Source: Homalodisca vitripennis
Lineage: Eukaryota; Arthropoda; Insecta; Hemiptera; Cicadellidae
Direction: 5' to 3'
Assembly: GCF_021130785.1 (NCBI RefSeq)
Contig: NC_060213.1
Location: 129,966,001 to 130,030,000, forward strand
DNA: 64,000 bases
The notes under the pieces were generated by a model. That model was given only the letters and a program-made list of their open reading frames with translations. It made no database searches and was not told where the DNA came from. The translations under genes and the position numbers were made by a program. Shown here one piece after another: positions 12,832 to 23,166 of this stretch (its first letter is position 1; every line of letters starts with the position of its first letter).

Positions 12832-13148
12832 AACACAGTACGTTTCTTAATTATTAAATGGTTACTTTTTTATTAAAAAATAATATGAGACACCAAATTC
12901 TTAACATAAAAGGTTTTATATTTTCTATAAATTTAATAAATATTTTTTTAATATTTTTTACATTATTCATATATTATAATGATCACTGACTTCTAAATAT
13001 TAAAGTAATAAATATTTATACATTTTCATTATTATCGTTTATATTACGTTCTATAATTTGGTCAGTATAATTGTTATTACAATCTTGTATTTCTGACATA
13101 ATTACTTCATTTTCATTGTCATTACGTTATAAAAATGAAATTATGGAT
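12715..13148. mobile_element. Possible left part of a TTAA (piggyBac-like) element with subterminal palindromes
   Basis: TTAA at 12711-12714 is followed within 15 bp by two short palindromes, CGGTCGAGTGACCG (12726-12739) and CGGTCAGTCGACCG (12750-12763), and then the TA microsatellite. On the minus strand at about 13130-13030 an acidic Asn/Asp/Glu-rich frame (SEIQDCNNNYTDQIIERN) could be the start of a piggyBac transposase. No right end was found before the Tc1/mariner remnant at 13149. Moderate to low confidence. Confidence 0.35.
12764..12829. repeat. (TA)n microsatellite
   Basis: About 33 uninterrupted TA units. It is likely length-variable, and prone to assembly error. Confidence 0.95.
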
Positions 13149-13387
13149 TTATACGATAACTATGACGTATGACATAAACATTCTGGAATAAAATGTTCTA
13201 GGCCGGCCGGGCAATTTCCTTACGTCTACACTTCCTGTGTCTTTGAACTGCCTATACCAACGACTAATAGGTTTATTAGTAGGTGGATTTTGTCCATAAG
13301 TTTTGCGAAAACATCGTTGCACAAGAGTCATGACTTCAAATCAGCAAACCACAAAACACACTGAGCTTTTTGCTGCACATTCGCCAT
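13149..13387 (-). pseudogene. DD41D (rosa-like) mariner transposase, N-terminal HTH part, inverted
   Basis: Minus-strand frames starting at ATG 13387 (MANVQQKAQCVLWFADLK) and, after a one-base shift, continuing TLVQRCFRKTYGQNPP..KPISRWYRQFKDTG..GRPR. This is the helix-turn-helix DNA-binding region and GRPR motif of a large insect Tc1/mariner group. The catalytic part follows on the opposite strand, so the gene has been broken by an inversion whose joint falls at the CATG at 13385-13388. It is not functional. Confidence 0.7.
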
Positions 13388-14080
13388 GACTCTACATTTG
13401 AGACTACATAAACATCTGAGACTACATGCGTACAAAATTCAATTATGCGGCATCACATTATGTCCGCAGACCGACCTAAACGTGTCGACTTTGCTGCTGA
13501 GATGCTATATCGCATTGACGATGATCCAAATTATCTCAACAGGATTTGTTTTAGTGATGAGGCAAGGCAACCCTTCACATTAATGGCAGTGTTAACCGAC
13601 ATAATGGTAGAATCTGGGGTTGTCAACAACCAAATGAAGTGGTGATTCACCCAAGGTAAACGTTTGGTGTGGTTTCATGCAGGATCGTGTTGTTGAAGAC
13701 ACAATCCGTGGAGCTAACTACTTGGGCATATTAGAACTCTATGTTTTTCCACAAATTGATGATGTTGAAAGGGAAAAAGGAATAACTTACTTTCTAACAA
13801 GATGGAGCACCGCCTCACTACAGTCTTATTGTGCGTGAAGTTCTCAACGGAAGATTCCCTAATCAGTGGATTGGTAGAGGTGTTCCTCTTGCGTGGCCGC
13901 CAAGGAGCCCTGACATAACTCTTTTAGACTTTTTCTTTTGGGGTTACATCTAACGGACCGAATCACCGAAACAATAACAACTGTGACTCCTAACATGATA
14001 AAGAAGACCTGGACGGAGGTTGATTATCGCTTTGACGTGTGTCGTGCCACAGGCGGAGTTTACATCAAAACATAGCCTAC
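13386..14080 (+). pseudogene. DD41D (rosa-like) mariner transposase, catalytic part
   Basis: Plus-strand remnants in three frames: LRLHAYKIQL, MSADRPKRVDFAAEMLYRID, NYLNRICFSDEA (first catalytic Asp), VVEDTIRGANYLGILELYVF, QDGAPPHYSLIVREVLNGRF (second Asp), AWPPRSPDITLLDFFFWG (third Asp) and TPNMIKKTWTEVDYRFDVCR. I count 41 residues between the second Asp and the Asp of LLDFFF, which is the spacing of the rosa/DD41D group. Several stops and frameshifts make it dead. I did not find its terminal repeats. Confidence 0.75.
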
Positions 14081-15259
14081 TAAATATGTAAATAAAACTG
14101 TATGATTTTTCTATCTTGTGGTGCAAAAATAATTAAATTATTTTTATTGCATTCGGAGTTATTAAAAATCTAAATTAAGGCCATCATTTTCGATGACCCT
14201 GCATGTTAACGTCAACTTTTGTTAGTTCAGACCAGATGTTTATAAAACGGTTTGTTTGTGTTTCGTTAAAAATGTCATTCACTATGAAAGCATGAGGAAA
14301 ACATAAACATTCGTGACGTTCCGTGACGCAATACGAAAGTTTTTCCCCGTGCAAAACATACATCCATAGCCCACCAAAAGAGGTCACTTTAACAAGGAGC
14401 GACAGTAACCTCTCACTAGCAAGCCTGGATAGCTACTGGCTTCAAAATGACCGCCAAAGTCCCGGCTCTAGAGGCTACACAGCGAACATGTGATGTGTGA
14501 CGTGCCGTGACGCGAAATGAAAGTTTTCCCTCGTGCAAAACATACATCTATACCCCGCCAAAATAAATATTTACTTCAAAAAATATATAATTAAAAATTC
14601 TTCCTAAAAGTTATATAATTGTGACTGTCTGCTCTATGAGCTCCTCTTCACACGCTCTTTGTGGAAATGCATTATTCTTTCAAATAGGATATAGGTACGG
14701 TATGCAACTATTGTCCATGCTGTTCATTTTTTAATATGAATATACATAGTTGTATTGTTTGCTTTCACCTCAATAACTATATTATCAGAACATGTAACTC
14801 ATTCCATATTTGACATTTCCTCTATTCCAATTATCTGTTTTTGATATATATGAAGCTCCAGCCCGAATCTACACCGTTGCTTAGGATCAGGTAAAATTAT
14901 TGGTTTGCGAAGGAAAAGTTCCGTACTGAGGTCGGTACTCGATACGGGATAAGCTGAGACGCTTATTACTTTACTACTAACTAGAGTATGTTTCTACAAA
15001 GTGAATAAAAAATTAGGACTCTCCTTTATTTTTTTCTAAAGTTTATATAAGGAGGAGGTATGGGTTACAATGTCGAAAAGAAGTTTCATTTGATTTTTGT
15101 GAAAAAATTGTTGTGTCCCCAAGAATGCGGGATTTTTGAGGCAACTCAAAAACTTCAAATTTTATGTAAACCCCTCTTAGGTGATCACCCCTTCTGAAGA
15201 GCACAAACTAACTTGAATATTAGTGATAACCAGAGATCGCTATCTCTTTCCCATGCACT
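14081..15259. other. No gene recognised
   Basis: 14174-14590 contains two related sub-segments (both with CGTGACG.GAAATGAAAGTTT-like and GTGCAAAACATACATC motifs), suggesting an internal duplication of unknown repeat type. The remainder is plain AT-rich DNA. Confidence 0.35.
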
Positions 15260-15267
15260 TATAAAAG
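15260..15267 (+). promoter_or_regulatory. Candidate TATA box
   Basis: TATAAAAG stands 20-30 bp before TCA-type initiator sequences (about 15279-15292) and about 170 bp before a strong splice donor. It is the best promoter candidate upstream of the plus-strand KH-like gene. This is inference; no transcript start is visible. Confidence 0.35.
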
Positions 15268-15289
15268 AATGAAGTCAATCAGCTGTTTC

Positions 15290-15432
15290 AGCGCTAGTGT
15301 CGATGTGCCGGACAACTAAACTCCCTAATCAGCTGTGCGAATGTAGTAGAAAGAAAGTAGAATGTGATTTGACAGTGTTAATAATAATATAGCAGCTAAG
15401 TTGATAGCTTATCAAGGAATATTTACTATCTG
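15290..15432 (+). other. Candidate untranslated first exon of the KH-like gene
   Basis: The segment ends at a near-consensus donor (ATCTG then GTAAGTG, GT at 15433). The first recognised downstream plus-strand acceptor is at 19029, just before the proposed start codon. A non-coding exon here would give the gene a promoter at about 15.26 kb. Only the donor and TATA box support this. Confidence 0.3.
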
Positions 15433-16445
15433 GTAAGTGTTTTAGGGCTGGAAAGTAAAACTATTGACTGTTGTTACAAATGCTCTAACACAATGAATAG
15501 AATTGTAAAAATGAAAACTAAGTAAGAAAACTTTCGTATCTAAATGAATAGTAAATTATTACATTCTTGAAACTATTTGTTTACTTTGTTAAATAATTTA
15601 ACTTTTTGCAAACCCTGTTATATTTTAACATTATTGCAGGGATTCATTTATTTAATGATGACTGGTTGATCTTATTAAAATAGTTCGTAAATGTGAAATT
15701 ATCGGCTGGAGTGACAAAAGACGAGTGTTGAGTTATTTGCTTACTGCTATCGTCCAACTGAACAAAATAATATATAATTTCAAGGGGTGGAAATGTAAAG
15801 TAACGAACTTGCTAAACATTAAAAGTGTAACTATTTCAGCATGGAGAAATATGTCTTTGTTTTACATTTGTGCCATGAGTGAGTTATCCTCGTATTGGTT
15901 GCTGCTGTCCAGCCGTTGTTCTATCTTTGGATACTTTTAGTACTTTGTAAAGTAACAATAGTGTTGTTCGAAAACGTTTTTGGTAATTCGAACTTGTTAA
16001 CTTTTTGAGAAAAAAGTTCCTCAAGTGCACACAAGTCCCTTCGGGCCATCAGCACAGGCTACAGGCTACGGAAGCACTGTCGGTCTTACCTCCAAGCTGA
16101 TGGCGACAAACAAAAAACATTCCTCTTCAAGCAGTGAAGGCTATTGTGTCATTCCACGTGAAATCACATAATATTATAATTAAGAGTATTATAATGCATC
16201 TTTGATTTGCATGAAACTTTGCACATTTGTTTATATGTATGCCCTAAGAAGACTTGTAAAGTTTTATTATTCTAGGATTTATACTTTTTTATAGAATTTT
16301 TAAAATATTAATATTACAATAACTTGTTTCTACAGAATCGCTTGCAGAACGTGAGTAATTTATACAAAAGCTATCAAGTATTAATACAGATTTTGATCTG
16401 AAAGTCTTTCCCTATTTTAATATAAGTATGCAGTTTACAAAATTG

Positions 16446-17195
16446 GGTACTTTGGGATTATACCGACCACACCCAGACATGAATCGTTATTTAACATTTT
16501 GCTTCTACTGATTACTAGATTAGCGTAGAAGACTATTTCGTCAGTATAAAACAGGAATTGTCTTATCGCAAACCCCTCCCCATCCTCAGACAGAGGTCAA
16601 AGTCGAGCGTCTAGTAGATAACGTGATTGCAGAGCCTCGCCCGTTCAGCTGGTGCATCGCTTTGTTGTACTTTCGTGTTTTACCTCTATATTTCTCCAAA
16701 CACAAAAATTTAACAAAAACAAACATTTACCAAACTAAACTCTTTATTAAAAAAACACTCAAAACTTGTTTTTATTCTTGATCACATTCCGCCACCCAAA
16801 ATGCGAGTGCCTCCGGCCATCAGCGCGGGCTTCGACAGCACCTTCGGTGCTGCCCCGCGCTGATGTCGACGAAAGAAAAACATCCCTCGAGATAGTACCT
16901 ATCAGTAAAATATCAAATTCTAGAGGGGCTAATCAGAAATATAAATTGAATTGAAATGGAAAGGCAATTATGTACCGTGCAAATCACGTGATGCCGCGCG
17001 GCCTGCCGTAATCAGGATTCTCGAGAAAGATAAGATAACAGCGACAACAATACCGATCACAATACCTGGAAATGCTTGTAAGTTTGTAATTTTGTAATTG
17101 AAGAGTTGTTTTTTCGTTCTATCATGTTTGTTTCTATAAATTTCTATTTTTGTGTTCTTCATACTGGTGTGTGGTCGGTATAATCCCAAAGTACC
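16446..17195 (+). mobile_element. Merlin-type non-autonomous DNA transposon, copy 2
   Basis: The ends read GGTACTTTGGGATTATACCG and its complement, with about 28-bp terminal inverted repeats. The flanks carry a perfect 8-bp duplication CAAAATTG (16438-16445 and 17196-17203). The 750-bp interior is nearly identical to copy 1 apart from an extra 78 bp near 16770-16847. No coding capacity. It lies upstream of the first ATG of the KH-like gene. Confidence 0.88.
16818..16865. repeat. GC-rich hairpin inside Merlin copy 2
   Basis: CATCAGCGCGGG (16818-16829) is fully complementary to CCCGCGCTGATG (16854-16865). Inside it, CAGCACC pairs with GGTGCTG around a tiny loop. Copy 1 keeps only the right half. 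Confidence 0.8.
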
Positions 17196-17667
17196 CAAAA
17201 TTGTATTCATTTAAGTTGCCTAAGTTTACAAGAAAGTATAAAACTCATATTGCATGACATTATTATGATTTCCGATACTAAAACAAGGGTTTATAAAACA
17301 CTTGTAACTTCTTTCTTCAAATAGCTGGGAAGCTTGTCAATGTGTCAAAATATAAAACCTAAGAGTATATGTGCTTTTTATAGGTATAAAAATAAAATGG
17401 CTTTTTTGGTGTTGGTCAATGTGCAGGGTACAGGGATGGTTGTTGGTGCTGTACTAAGCTGTTCTGACCACAGATCACTTAGATAAGCTATCGGGAGTAG
17501 ACAACGCTGAAAATCATAGAAACAACAAGCATAGTACACAAATATAACTACAAATTTTCATCTCCACTTTAATTATTTAAAACACTTAGATATTTGTTAT
17601 TTCAACATCCTAAAACCATATATAATATTGTTAAGGAGAACAAGCAGATTACGTTAATAATGTTGAA

Positions 17668-17723
17668 ATGGTAATTCTGAGCAATTACTTGGTCAACCCC
17701 AAAACATTTTCATATTTTACTAC
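17668..17723. repeat. Left arm of an inverted repeat flanking a small ORF
   Basis: ATGGTAATTCTGAGCAATTA through TTTTCATATTTTACTAC is repeated in inverted orientation at 18196-18250 with few differences. The two arms enclose the minus-strand ORF at 17815-18179. Confidence 0.75.
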
Positions 17724-17814
17724 GATAATCTAGATATGTATGTAAAATTTAAAAAAAAAAACATAATTTAGGCCCCGGAAAGTTAAAATATCCTATATAC
17801 AAATAGAAATTACC

Positions 17815-18179
17815 TCAGTAATCGCCGGGTTCAACTTCCTCATCCGAGTCAGTGGCAACTGGATCAGTGTTCTGTTGCCATGGTTCCCCGTTGTAAACTT
17901 CACCGATAGCCCGAAACAAATAGTGTAGTCTTTTTTGGTAATCGTTATGTTTCCGTTTGATCTTCACTCGAAACCGTGAAACTAAGTAACGTGTTCTCAC
18001 ATCCGTCACATAAAAAAGGATTATCGGTGGAACCACTAGCCATAACGGTACTGTCACAACTGGCCTTCCGCGCGTCTCCCACAAGCCACTGTTATCGCAT
18101 GGATTTTGAACCTTCTTATCGCTCGGCAACCTGTAGGACGGCCTTGCGGGGCTTGAATTATATATTTCTTGCTTTCTGA
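17815..18179 (-). pseudogene. Small single-pass membrane protein ORF, apparently frameshifted
   Basis: The best frame (stop at 17815) encodes SDKKVQNPCDNSGLWETRGR, a hydrophobic helix VVTVPLWLVVPPIILFYVTD, a basic stretch RYLVSRFRVKIKRKHNDYQK, and an acidic C-terminus DSDEEVEPGDY. It has no ATG in frame near its start. An ATG at 18179 opens another frame (MFSESKKYIIQAPQGRPTG) that would run into the first after a one-base shift at about 18130. Composition (one helix, acid tail) looks like a genuine small membrane or mitochondrial inner-membrane protein, but I do not recognise the family. The shift may be a real lesion or a sequence error. The inverted repeat around it suggests it was carried there on a mobile segment. 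Confidence 0.45.
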
Positions 18180-18195
18180 GAACATCCTTATGACC

Positions 18196-18250
18196 GTAGT
18201 AAAATATGAAAAAGTTTGGGGTGGACCAAGTAATTGCTCAGAATTACCAT
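18196..18250. repeat. Right arm of the inverted repeat
   Basis: Reverse complement of 17668-17723; see that entry. The arm overlaps the sequence just upstream of the ATG at 18179. Confidence 0.75.
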
Positions 18251-19029
18251 TGAAATATTGATAATAAAGCCTCAAAAAGTGAGTTATTTTATTATGGGTA
18301 TGCTTAAAGCAGGTTGGATATAATTTATACAATACACTCTAATATGTTTTTTATTTGACTTAAATTAAAAGCTTAACAAAATTTAATAATACTCAACATA
18401 ATATTAAATCAACTTTTTTCAGTATTTATTATATAGGCTATTTATAAATATTAAGGCAAGGCACTAGATGATCTTTTCATAGTTTGGTAAAAGTTACACA
18501 AATCTTTAGATTGGCTGGTTTGTCCAATACATTGGGCCAATAAACCAGATGATCCTTCGAATTGAGATTTAATGAACTTATAAAAGTATTGACGACATCA
18601 TCAAATTCAAAATATGGCTACCAAGAAATTTTACACAAATGCAAAAAATTCAACTGTTGTCAACTTTAAAACATTTTGAAATTTACCAAAGTACCCAAAT
18701 TAATTCTGATATATTATCAAATGACAAAGATATTTTAACAACAAATTTATTATCTGACAAACTTTTAAACTATATAAATTGATCGCCTATAAAAATTCAA
18801 TAAAAAAAATTTAGCCACCAAGGTTGTTAAAACATATGTCACTTTGGTTTCATTATTTATTTACCTCAACCTACAAGTACCTGAAGATGGATTCTTCGAA
18901 TCCGAAATTGTATATAAGTAAAAAAACTACAAAAGTGTTCAAAGGTGTTCTTCTTATTTATAATAAACACTTTTCGAGGCTACAATTGTAATAAATAGTA
19001 TTATTTACCTTTGTAAATTTGTGTTTCAG
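18251..19029. other. No gene; possible retroelement end near 18885
   Basis: CCTGAAGATGGATTCTTCGA followed by ATCCGAAAT at about 18891-18910 has the short self-complementary design seen at 10.4 and 38.6 kb and common at ends of some arthropod retroelements. Nothing else recognised. Confidence 0.3.
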
Positions 19030-19033
19030 AATA

Positions 19034-19141
19034 ATGGAACAGATGGTGGAAGACCTAGAAGTAGATACAAATGTTATGATTTTCCGAGTCAAGCTCTTTC
19101 TTGCCAGAACTGAGTTAAATGAGGCTATGTCTCGGACCCAG
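19034..19141 (+). CDS. KH-like gene, exon 1 (start codon)
   Basis: Acceptor GTGTTTCAG ends at 19029; the first ATG is five bases in. It encodes 36 codons (MEQMVEDLEVDTNVMIFRVK then LFLARTELNEAMSRTQ) and ends in phase 0 at CCCAG/GTAGGG. The acceptor in front implies an upstream untranslated exon. If an earlier exon were coding, this ATG could be internal. Confidence 0.65.
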
Positions 19142-19522
19142 GTAGGGACTCACCTGTTTTACCATTGGAACTATGTTACTGTACTTTAATCAAGACATTG
19201 ATAAAAAGTTTAAGCTTCCACTGTGTTTTATTGATTGCATTTAACATAGTATAAAATTCATGTAGCTATTTACAATTTTTATAGCTGAAATATAATAAAA
19301 TCATGCGTAATATTTGAAATTTTTATCCTTTGAAGGCTCTTACCTGTTGTTTAAATTAAGGAAATGTTAATATGAATTAACTCTTTGCATGCGGCTAATG
19401 AATTTAATAATTTTACTTTAACGCCAAGACAAGTAAATAATATGTTTTTCTTTAAGTTCGAAGCTAAGTTTTATTATAACTAAGCCTAAATTCAAACCCA
19501 TGGTACAATGTAATGAAATAGA

Positions 19523-20080
19523 GGTACTTTGGGATTATACCGACCACACCCAGACATGAATCGTTATTTGACATTTTGCTTCTACTAATTACTAGATTAG
19601 CGTAGAACAATATTTCGTCAATATAAAACAGGAATTGTCTTATCGCAAACCCCTCCCCATCCTCAGACAGAGGTCAAAGTCGAGCGGTCTAGTAGATAAC
19701 GTGACTGCAGAGTCTCGACGCTCGTTCAGCTGGTATGCCGCGACCCGGAAACCGGTGCTAATACTCAACAGGTTGAGTGAATGTGGGGTTCAGCTAAATG
19801 GCGTAATAAAAAACAAAAAGGAACAGCACAACACCATCTTGACTTATACCTAGCTGAATACATGTGGCGGTTGGCAGTTGCGGCTGAATGGGGAAATCCA
19901 CTACACTCACTCATCCTTGATATTGCTGCATTCCGGGCGTCACAGGAAACCCATTAACAATTGATAATCATTGTAATTTTGTAATTAAAGAGTTGTTTTT
20001 TCGTTCTATAATGTTTGTTTCTATAAATTTATATTTTTGTTTTCCTCATACTGGTGTGGTCTGTATAATCCCAAAGTACC
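19523..20080 (+). mobile_element. Merlin DNA transposon, copy 3, with transposase remnant
   Basis: Termini GGTACTTTGGGATTATACCG and complement, flanked by a perfect 8-bp duplication GAAATAGA (19515-19522 and 20081-20088). 558 bp. The outer 200 bp match copies 1 and 2; the centre is instead coding sequence for a transposase C-terminus. Located in intron 1 of the KH-like gene. Confidence 0.88.
19739..19957 (+). pseudogene. Merlin/IS1595-type (ISXO2-like) transposase C-terminal fragment
   Basis: A 73-codon frame with one internal TGA reads DPETGANTQQVE, stop, MWGSAKWRNKKQKGTAQHHL, DLYLAEYMWRLAV and ends SQETH. The pattern DPxTGxxTQ.xE..W...K then GT..H.L..YLAE.MWR is the C-terminal end of IS1595/Merlin DDE transposases, including the region of the last acidic catalytic residue. 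No upstream catalytic residues remain. This assigns the three-copy family to Merlin. Confidence 0.7.
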
Positions 20081-22004
20081 GAAATAGAAAATTATATATA
20101 ATTTACTAATTATTAGTATAGTTGATTATCTTGTCTATCATATTATCGTGTAATTCTAACTCTACAAGTATTTGTGAGATGTGTTTTTCACTTCAAAGCG
20201 TGAGTCATGGTGTAGCGCAGGCCTCGCAATGCATGTTTTGTAGAAATATATAGTTTCTTTCAATCCCTTTTAATGGCACTCCCAAGATTTAACGTAAACA
20301 CAACACTATCACACGATGAAGGAAAATAGCAAGGTACGTAGTAAACGCAATTGTAACAACCAACAAAGGAGTAATACATGCTGTTAGCAGATAGTGGATA
20401 TGTTTGGTTATGGCTCTTTAGGATGCAGAGGCCAGACGAACTGGTGGGCGGAGCTAGACTAAGGGTGACCAACTCCCCCTACTGCAGAGTGTAGGTCATA
20501 AAAAAAATACTTTTTAGCCACTTTTTGTGAACGTAAACTCTCCCAAGGGACACAATCTATAATATCACATATAATCGTTTTTAAGGGGTTTATATCAAAA
20601 TCCACCATTCGATTATATCCGTCTTTGGCGTGGGAAGGGTTAAATTAGTTTATTGCATAAACTATTATATAGTTTTTAATGAGAAAAAAGTTTGAGGTTA
20701 ATGTAGGCCACTATAGTTTTATAACTTACCGTGTTACAGATGATGTCATGCCTTTAACTGTCATAAAATTGGTGATAGTCTCTTAATATAGATGATGTAG
20801 TATTTTAATTTATAAGTAAAGATTCTACATGAACAGACTGTAACCGCTACCAGTGATGATCAGTTCTTGCCACAGTTCTACAACGTAACCTTGTACATCG
20901 AAGAATTAAATTCCCCCCACGAAAACAAAGTATTCTGGTTCACACTGGGTCAAAACACTACTTACACAATGAACTTCTTAAGGTACTCGTATTTCGGCCT
21001 CACTTGAAGCAACAGTGTTAAACTGAGTTATACATCTGTGTATAGAGGAAGAGTTCTAAATATGATTCCTACCTAAAGCATATTAACATGGAATATTCAT
21101 GTTAAATATTGTAAAGTAACAAAATAAATTCAACAAGCATTATAATAATTTATATATTTTTAAATAGAATATATGAACTAAATAAAATAGGTTAAGCTAA
21201 AGAATTTGGGTGATTTATTAGACAGCAGTATTATTATTTTTGAAAGTAAAAAAAGAATGGCGTGGCTGATAAGTGCTGTAATCTCTCGGTTAAATAAGGA
21301 ACTAAATTAATATTTCACCATTTGCAGCTTATATACTATAGCTGCAAATAGCATATACTATTGTTTAGAGAGATTTTTATCCAAGCGTCAGTACCACTGT
21401 AATTGCTATAGTGCAGCCTATCAATTTATTGAAATCTAGTACAAGTCAAACATCAAAATATGGAAATCAGTTTATATTCTGTTGAAATTAGACATGTACT
21501 TAAGACTAATTGTATTTTTATTGTGCATTTTTATTTGACTTAAATTAGGTAAAACTATAGCCTAAAAGACATAATACTTGGTACTTTTACAAGAAAAAAA
21601 TAAATGACTATACAGTATGAGATATATCATTGCAAACCTGGATTTTGGAAAATTAACTGTTGTATAATGCACTTTGGCCCGAGATATATTGTTTAAACTT
21701 CACATGAATATAGAAAATTAGTTACTTGCAAAAATACTTGTATAAACTGTATTAATTGATATCTCTACATTATTAGTAAATAATAAAGCCAAACGGCCAG
21801 GCTTGCAATGATCATCTCGTACTATACGTAATAATAAACTTTGTTTAGTTAAATTTAGTAATCATTGTGAGTATACATAAGTTGTATTAAAAGGATTGAA
21901 GTTCAAATACTGCTATTTAAGTAAAAATTCAGAGTGACATACATCGGTTGGTTATTACTGAGTGGAGACTTCGAAGACACTATGCGTTGCCCACTGAGCT
22001 GGGA
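20081..22004. other. Intronic, no recognised feature
   Basis: Part of intron 1 of the KH-like gene. 20636-20639 is a TTAA preceded by an AGGG-type end, possibly a lone transposon end; no partner was identified. Confidence 0.4.
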
Positions 22005-22237
22005 GTGCCGATGGCCGAGCGGTCTAAGTCGTTGGACTTTGGGTCTGAGTTAGAGTAGCGCAGGTTCAAATCCTGTATGTGACCGTTGCACACTTTTTAT
22101 CAGTACAATCAACCTCGTACTGTATCGACTCTCTTCTTTATTCTGTTTGATAAGATCCTCGCACAGGCCCCATGAGGACGGACAGAATAAGGCTTAAAAG
22201 GGGATCGGCCTCTCCTTTAAAAAAAAAAAAAAAAAAA
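22005..22237 (+). mobile_element. tRNA-derived SINE with poly(A) tail
   Basis: The head resembles a class II (Leu/Ser-like) tRNA with an intact A box (TGGCCGAGCGG at 22012) and B box (GGTTCAAATCC at 22063), which would act as an internal RNA polymerase III promoter. The T stem pairs, but the acceptor stem has three mismatches and the loop would read TTG, so it is not a working tRNA. About 145 bp of unrelated body follows, ending in a 19-base A run (22219-22237). No clear target duplication. In intron 1 of the KH-like gene. Confidence 0.8.
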
Positions 22238-22482
22238 CAGAGGACAACAGTAAAGGCAACACCAAGTGGCCTGCCAAGGCCAAAGGGTTAAAGAACTAAA
22301 TGGAAAAGTTCCTAGAATGATCAATACAAAATGAATTAGCAGCTGTAGGTGTCGGAACATCATTACGTCAGCACACATCATCAGTTTCTCTAATCACCAT
22401 TTATAATTATAATTAGCATCTTATCACCAATGAAGGGTAGTGTAAGATGCTGAATTCATTGGTTCTGTTGTTTCAGTTTCAG

Positions 22483-22601
22483 ATGGCTACAGAACCTCCA
22501 GTGAAGGACGCCAAACTCGATGTAACCGATCTACCAACCCGAGTTTTTAAAACATTTAATCACATCCGGCATCGTTCGAGGGAAAATATTCGAGTTGTCA
22601 G
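22483..22601 (+). CDS. KH-like gene, exon 2 (first half of KH-like domain 1), one extra base
   Basis: Acceptor TTTCAG at 22477-22482 (a second one ends six bases earlier and would add Phe-Gln). The frame reads MATEPPVKDAKLDVTDLPT up to 22539. From 22541 the only frame that fits the neighbours reads EFLKHLITSGIVRGKIFELS and leaves phase 1 at TTGTCAG/GTAACA, exactly what exon 3 needs. The frames differ by one surplus base in the CCC at 22538-22540. The second frame aligns residue for residue with ISRGIIRGKVNEFS of exon 5. So this is either a one-base sequencing/assembly insertion or a true frameshift. Confidence 0.7.
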
Positions 22602-23166
22602 GTAACAAAACCAACTAAAACTCAACTGCTAAATCCTTTGAACCCTCTTAAGTGCTAAAGCATGGATGTGACCATTTCCATTATTTAGTCAAAAATTATG
22701 GATATTATGGGCAACTAAGTAGGTCATCTATTTGTGGGTTCTATCTGACCCGGAGTTGATTTGTGCTTTTACTTCTAGTTACATTGCGCAAAATATTTAT
22801 TAACTACTTAGAAATCATAGTACTTTTTCTTTGCAGCCAGCCACTTTTTCTTTGCGTAAAGGTTGTTTTTTTATGATGAGAGGTTTGCAAGGAGATTTTT
22901 TGGACACCAGTTACTGATATTTTGTGTCACTGAATAATGGAAATGTCCAAAAAAATCTTGTTGCCTTCACAATCTCTTCTTACATGGTAACGCTGATCAC
23001 TGTGTCTGAAAATAATCAACTTTCTAAATAATACAACTTGATCCTCTCGTGGTTAAATTATCAAGATGCACCTCTAGTGTTGCTGAAATAAGTTCTGCTC
23101 TGTCACAAGCAAACATTTCTTTACACTAAAACAAACTGGTATGAAAATTAGTAATGTTAGTAATCA

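Noticed and set aside
19381..20635. A TTAA element enclosing Merlin copy 3
   Set aside because: TTAA with CTCTTTGCATGCGG at the left and AGGG-TTAA at the right share too little sequence to be a terminal repeat pair.
22005..22085. A functional tRNA-Leu or tRNA-Ser gene
   Set aside because: The acceptor stem has three mismatches, the anticodon would be TTG, and a SINE body and poly(A) tail follow.
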